Source of the DNA: Chloroflexota bacterium
GTDB lineage: Bacteria > Chloroflexota > Limnocylindria > Limnocylindrales > CSP1-4
Reading direction: 5' to 3'
Length of the DNA: 6,432 nt
Assembly: GCA_029858845.1 (NCBI GenBank)
Contig: JAOUEG010000105.1
Coordinates: 1-6,432 of the forward strand
Positions within the stretch are counted from its first letter, which is position 1. Each line of letters starts with the position of its first letter. Positions 4,143 through 6,432 of this stretch are shown here, piece by piece. Both the position numbers and the translations under genes were made by a program. The notes beneath the pieces are model-generated. The model had not been told where the DNA came from. It did no database searches and was given only the letters and a program-made list of their open reading frames with translations.

Positions 4143-5909
4143 GTGGGCTATATCGTGGCGGGCGTCGTCGTGGGGCCCTTCACGCCCGGGGTGATGGCCG
4201 ATCCGGCGGTCGCGGGTGAACTCGCCGAGCTCGGCGTGGTCCTCCTGATGTTCGGCGTCGGGATCCATTTCTCGATCCGTGACCTGCTCGCCGTGCGTGC
4301 GATCGCCATCCCCGGAGCGATCCTACAGGCGATCGTCGGAGCAGCACTCGGCCTGCTTCTCGGCGCGATCCTCGGCTGGGGTACGGGCGGCGGGCTGATC
4401 CTGGGTCTCGCGCTATCGATCGCCAGCACCGTCGTGTTGCTGCGAACCCTGGAAAGCCACAACGAGCTCGACTCGTTGCAGGGTCGCATCGCCGTCGGCT
4501 GGCTCATCGTGGAGGACCTGCTGGCCGTCCTGCTGCTCGTCCTGCTGCCGACCATCGCGCCGCTGTTGGGCGGAACCGCCGACTCCTCCGGGGACGCGAC
4601 CCTCGGGCCCATCGCGGCGATCGCGCTGGGTCTCCTCAAGGCCGCCGTGTTCGCGATCATCATGTTCGTCGTCGGCACCCGCCTGGTCCCGTGGCTGATG
4701 CTCGTCGTAGCCCGCGAGGGCTCGCGCGAGCTGTTCACGCTCGCGGTCCTGACGATCGCGCTCGGGATCGCGTTCCTGGCGTCCAGCATCTTCGGAGTGT
4801 CGCTGGCGCTCGGCGCCTTCCTGGCCGGCCTGGTGGTCAGTGAATCGGATATGAGCCACCAGGTCGCCGCCGACGCGCTCCCGCTGCGTGACGCGTTCGC
4901 GGTCCTGTTCTTCGTGTCGGTCGGGATGCTGCTCGACCCCGCCTACGTGCTGGCGAACCCGTTGCCGGTTCTGGCGGTCCTGGCCATCGTCGTCGTCGGG
5001 AAGTTCATCACGAAGTTCGTCATCGTGGCCGTGGTGGGCTATCCGCCACGTGTCGCCCTGACCGTGGCCGCGGGACTCGCGCAGATCGGGGAGTTCTCAT
5101 TCATCGTGGGGTCCATGGGCATGACCCTGGGCTTGCTGCCGGACGAGGGGTTCCAGTTGATCGTCGCCGGGGCGCTGCTCTCGATCATGCTCAACCCGAT
5201 CCTGTTCCGCGCCATCCCGTCACTCGAGGCGCGGCTGCGGGAGGATCGGCTGATATTGCGGCTGATGGATCGACGGGCCGGCGGCCTGGCGATCCTGGAC
5301 GAGCGCGTCCGCGAGAACCTGAGCATGCACGCCATCGTCTGCGGCTACGGCCGCGTCGGGCGTCTGATCGGTCCGGCCCTGGAACGACGCGGTTTCCGCT
5401 ACGTCGTGATCACCCAGCAGCGCGACGTGGTCGACCGGCTGCGGGCCCGCGGCGTCCCGGCGATCTTCGGCGATGCGGCCAACCCGGAGGTCCTCGAGAT
5501 GGCCAACATCGCGAACGCGCGACTCGCCGTGGTGGCGACCTCGGACCCGAACGAGACGCGCCTGATCGTCGAACGGGCTCGCGCGTTGCACCCCGGGCTT
5601 GACTTCGTCGTTCGGACACACAGCGATACGGAAGCCGCGCACCTGCGGGCCATCGGTGGAAAGGTCCAGGCGGTGCACGGCGAACGGGAGCTGGCGGTCC
5701 AGATGGCGCGCTACGCGTTGCGACGATTCGGCGTAAGCGCGACGGAGGCGGAGTCGATCGCCCAGGGCCTGCGGGGTCGAGCGGCCGCGGTGGCGCCGGA
5801 ACGATCGGGTCGCCCCGAGCTCGGCGTGCTGGACCGCCTGCGGGCCCGCCTGGGGACGCGTCGGCCGAGCCGTGATGCGGGGGTCCGCGAGGACGTCGGG
5901 CCAGGTTGA
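4143..5909 (+). CDS. CPA2 monovalent cation/proton antiporter with TrkA-N (RCK) domain, KefB/YbaL-like
   Basis: Inner-membrane antiporter, probably exchanging K+ (or Na+) for H+, with a cytosolic nucleotide-binding gate. Numbering from the GTG at 4143, residues 1-370 form the Na+/H+ exchanger domain: VGIHFSIRDLLAVRAIAIPGA (starting near 39), SIASTVVLLRTLE, the transport-site pair E124-D125 in GWLIVEDLLAV, and AQIGEFSFI (E317). Residues 395-515 form a TrkA-N Rossmann domain with GYGRVG (401-406) and FGDAANPEVLEMANI. A basic tail of about 60 residues follows; no RCK_C domain is visible. The GTG is the only canonical start available, but it cuts into the first membrane segment, which continues upstream (see 4044-4142), so the real protein is probably about 33 residues longer. 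It lies downstream of the phosphoesterase on the same strand; a shared transcript is possible. Confidence 0.9.
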   Translation: MGYIVAGVVVGPFTPGVMADPAVAGELAELGVVLLMFGVGIHFSIRDLLAVRAIAIPGAILQAIVGAALGLLLGAILGWGTGGGLILGLALSIASTVVLLRTLESHNELDSLQGRIAVGWLIVEDLLAVLLLVLLPTIAPLLGGTADSSGDATLGPIAAIALGLLKAAVFAIIMFVVGTRLVPWLMLVVAREGSRELFTLAVLTIALGIAFLASSIFGVSLALGAFLAGLVVSESDMSHQVAADALPLRDAFAVLFFVSVGMLLDPAYVLANPLPVLAVLAIVVVGKFITKFVIVAVVGYPPRVALTVAAGLAQIGEFSFIVGSMGMTLGLLPDEGFQLIVAGALLSIMLNPILFRAIPSLEARLREDRLILRLMDRRAGGLAILDERVRENLSMHAIVCGYGRVGRLIGPALERRGFRYVVITQQRDVVDRLRARGVPAIFGDAANPEVLEMANIANARLAVVATSDPNETRLIVERARALHPGLDFVVRTHSDTEAAHLRAIGGKVQAVHGERELAVQMARYALRRFGVSATEAESIAQGLRGRAAAVAPERSGRPELGVLDRLRARLGTRRPSRDAGVREDVGPG

Positions 5910-5940
5910 CCCGGGCTCGAGTTCGCCCGCCGCTCCGCGG
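5910..5940. other. Short convergent intergenic gap
   Basis: 31 nt separate the stop of the antiporter from the stop of the VanW-family gene on the other strand. No hairpin with a T-tract is visible on either strand, so neither gene has an obvious intrinsic terminator here. Confidence 0.6.
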
Positions 5941-6432
5941 CTACTGGGCCGGCGGAGGAGGCGGCGGCGTTGGCGTCGACTCGGGCGCCGGCCTGCCCTT
6001 GCCGACCAGGGTCAAGCCGGTGATGCGCGCGTAGTTCGAGGAGTACGTGTCCTTGTGGATCACGTTCCCCTTGCTGTCACGGACCGTCCGTACCGCCGTG
6101 ACCTTGAAACCGTCCACGGGATACTCGACGCGCTTCCGCACGCCCGGGGCGAGCGCGGACGTGTACTCCACGGTGTCCGTGGCTCGCTTGAGTTCGCGTC
6201 GAGGCCCGGTCTGGATCGTGACCTTGCGGCCGGTCGGCACGCTGTAGATGTCGAAGCGCACGTAGCCCGCACTTCCCGACCGCCATCCACGGCCACGGAT
6301 GAGGACCGGGTAGTCCGTGTCGTTGGTGAACGACATCGTCTGCTTGGAACCCGATGCACTGATGAAGACCGTGGCATCGAGACCGAGTGGATAGCGGTCG
6401 ATGTAGTAGTAATGGTTGCGCCGGGCGCCCAT
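5941..6432 (-). CDS. VanW-family protein, C-terminal part (runs off the right edge)
   Basis: The last 163 codons of a VanW-family protein, an extracytoplasmic family found in Gram-positive-like bacteria and named after a vancomycin-resistance cluster member; the biochemical role is unknown. RRNHYYYIDRYPLGLDATVF (residues 4-23 of the visible part) and MSFTNDTDYPVLIRG match the end of the VanW domain. A G5-like beta region follows (KRVEYPVDGFKVTAVRTV, then HKDTYSSNYARI), and the protein ends in a proline-rich tail, STPTPPPPPPAQ. The ATG at the very edge (6430-6432) lies inside the VanW domain, so it is most likely an internal Met and the gene continues beyond 6432. It points towards the antiporter, with 31 nt between the two stop codons. 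Confidence 0.88.
   Translation of the reverse strand: MGARRNHYYYIDRYPLGLDATVFISASGSKQTMSFTNDTDYPVLIRGRGWRSGSAGYVRFDIYSVPTGRKVTIQTGPRRELKRATDTVEYTSALAPGVRKRVEYPVDGFKVTAVRTVRDSKGNVIHKDTYSSNYARITGLTLVGKGRPAPESTPTPPPPPPAQ

Noticed and set aside
6430..6432. ATG at the right edge as the true start of the VanW-family gene
   Set aside because: It falls inside the conserved VanW domain just before RRNHYYYIDRYPLG, so the gene must begin outside the window.
1..6432. CRISPR arrays, insertion sequences, tRNA or rRNA genes, attachment sites
   Set aside because: No spaced direct repeats, transposase motifs, terminal inverted repeats or rRNA signatures were seen. The only tRNA-like fold is that of the tmRNA, and nothing marks an integration duplicate of its 3' end.

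Overview
The window is about two-thirds G+C, densely coding and free of mobile elements or repeat arrays. The mix of genes (a VanW-family protein, a c-di-AMP riboswitch, a gamma-beta urease fusion, a secreted phosphoesterase with a DNRLRE-type domain) suggests a high-GC Gram-positive-like lineage, either Chloroflexota or Actinomycetota. No marker in the window settles this, so the placement is a low-confidence inference.

Left part, minus strand: one apparent transcription unit reads right to left. It starts at an extended -10 promoter (1935-1943), runs through a c-di-AMP (ydaO/yuaA class) riboswitch (1820-1928), then a GTG-started MFS transporter (1797-535), and after a 58-nt gap enters a urease gamma-beta fusion (476 to beyond position 1). 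The MFS Shine-Dalgarno sequence can pair with the conserved 3' element of the riboswitch, which suggests translational control.

Centre, plus strand: a divergent promoter (2029-2057) drives a complete tmRNA (ssrA, 2087-2462) with an alanine-tailed proteolysis tag and an encoded CCA end. GC-rich hairpins follow it. Next come a secreted metallophosphoesterase with a C-terminal DNRLRE/CBM96-like domain (2585-3952) and a CPA2-family cation/proton antiporter with a cytosolic TrkA-N (RCK) domain (canonical start 4143, end 5909). The antiporter's first membrane segment is encoded upstream of its only canonical start codon, with no ATG, GTG or TTG available there.

Right edge, minus strand: the C-terminal part of a VanW-family protein (6432 to 5941) converges on the antiporter.

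Taken together, the window pairs ion and solute traffic (MFS, K+/H+-type antiporter, a c-di-AMP sensor) with nitrogen metabolism (urease), ribosome rescue (tmRNA) and envelope functions (phosphoesterase, VanW). The most notable points are the riboswitch placed before an MFS-urease unit, its apparent SD-masking hairpin, the antiporter without a canonical start, and a tmRNA whose tag frame does not line up with the expected GCA resume codon.
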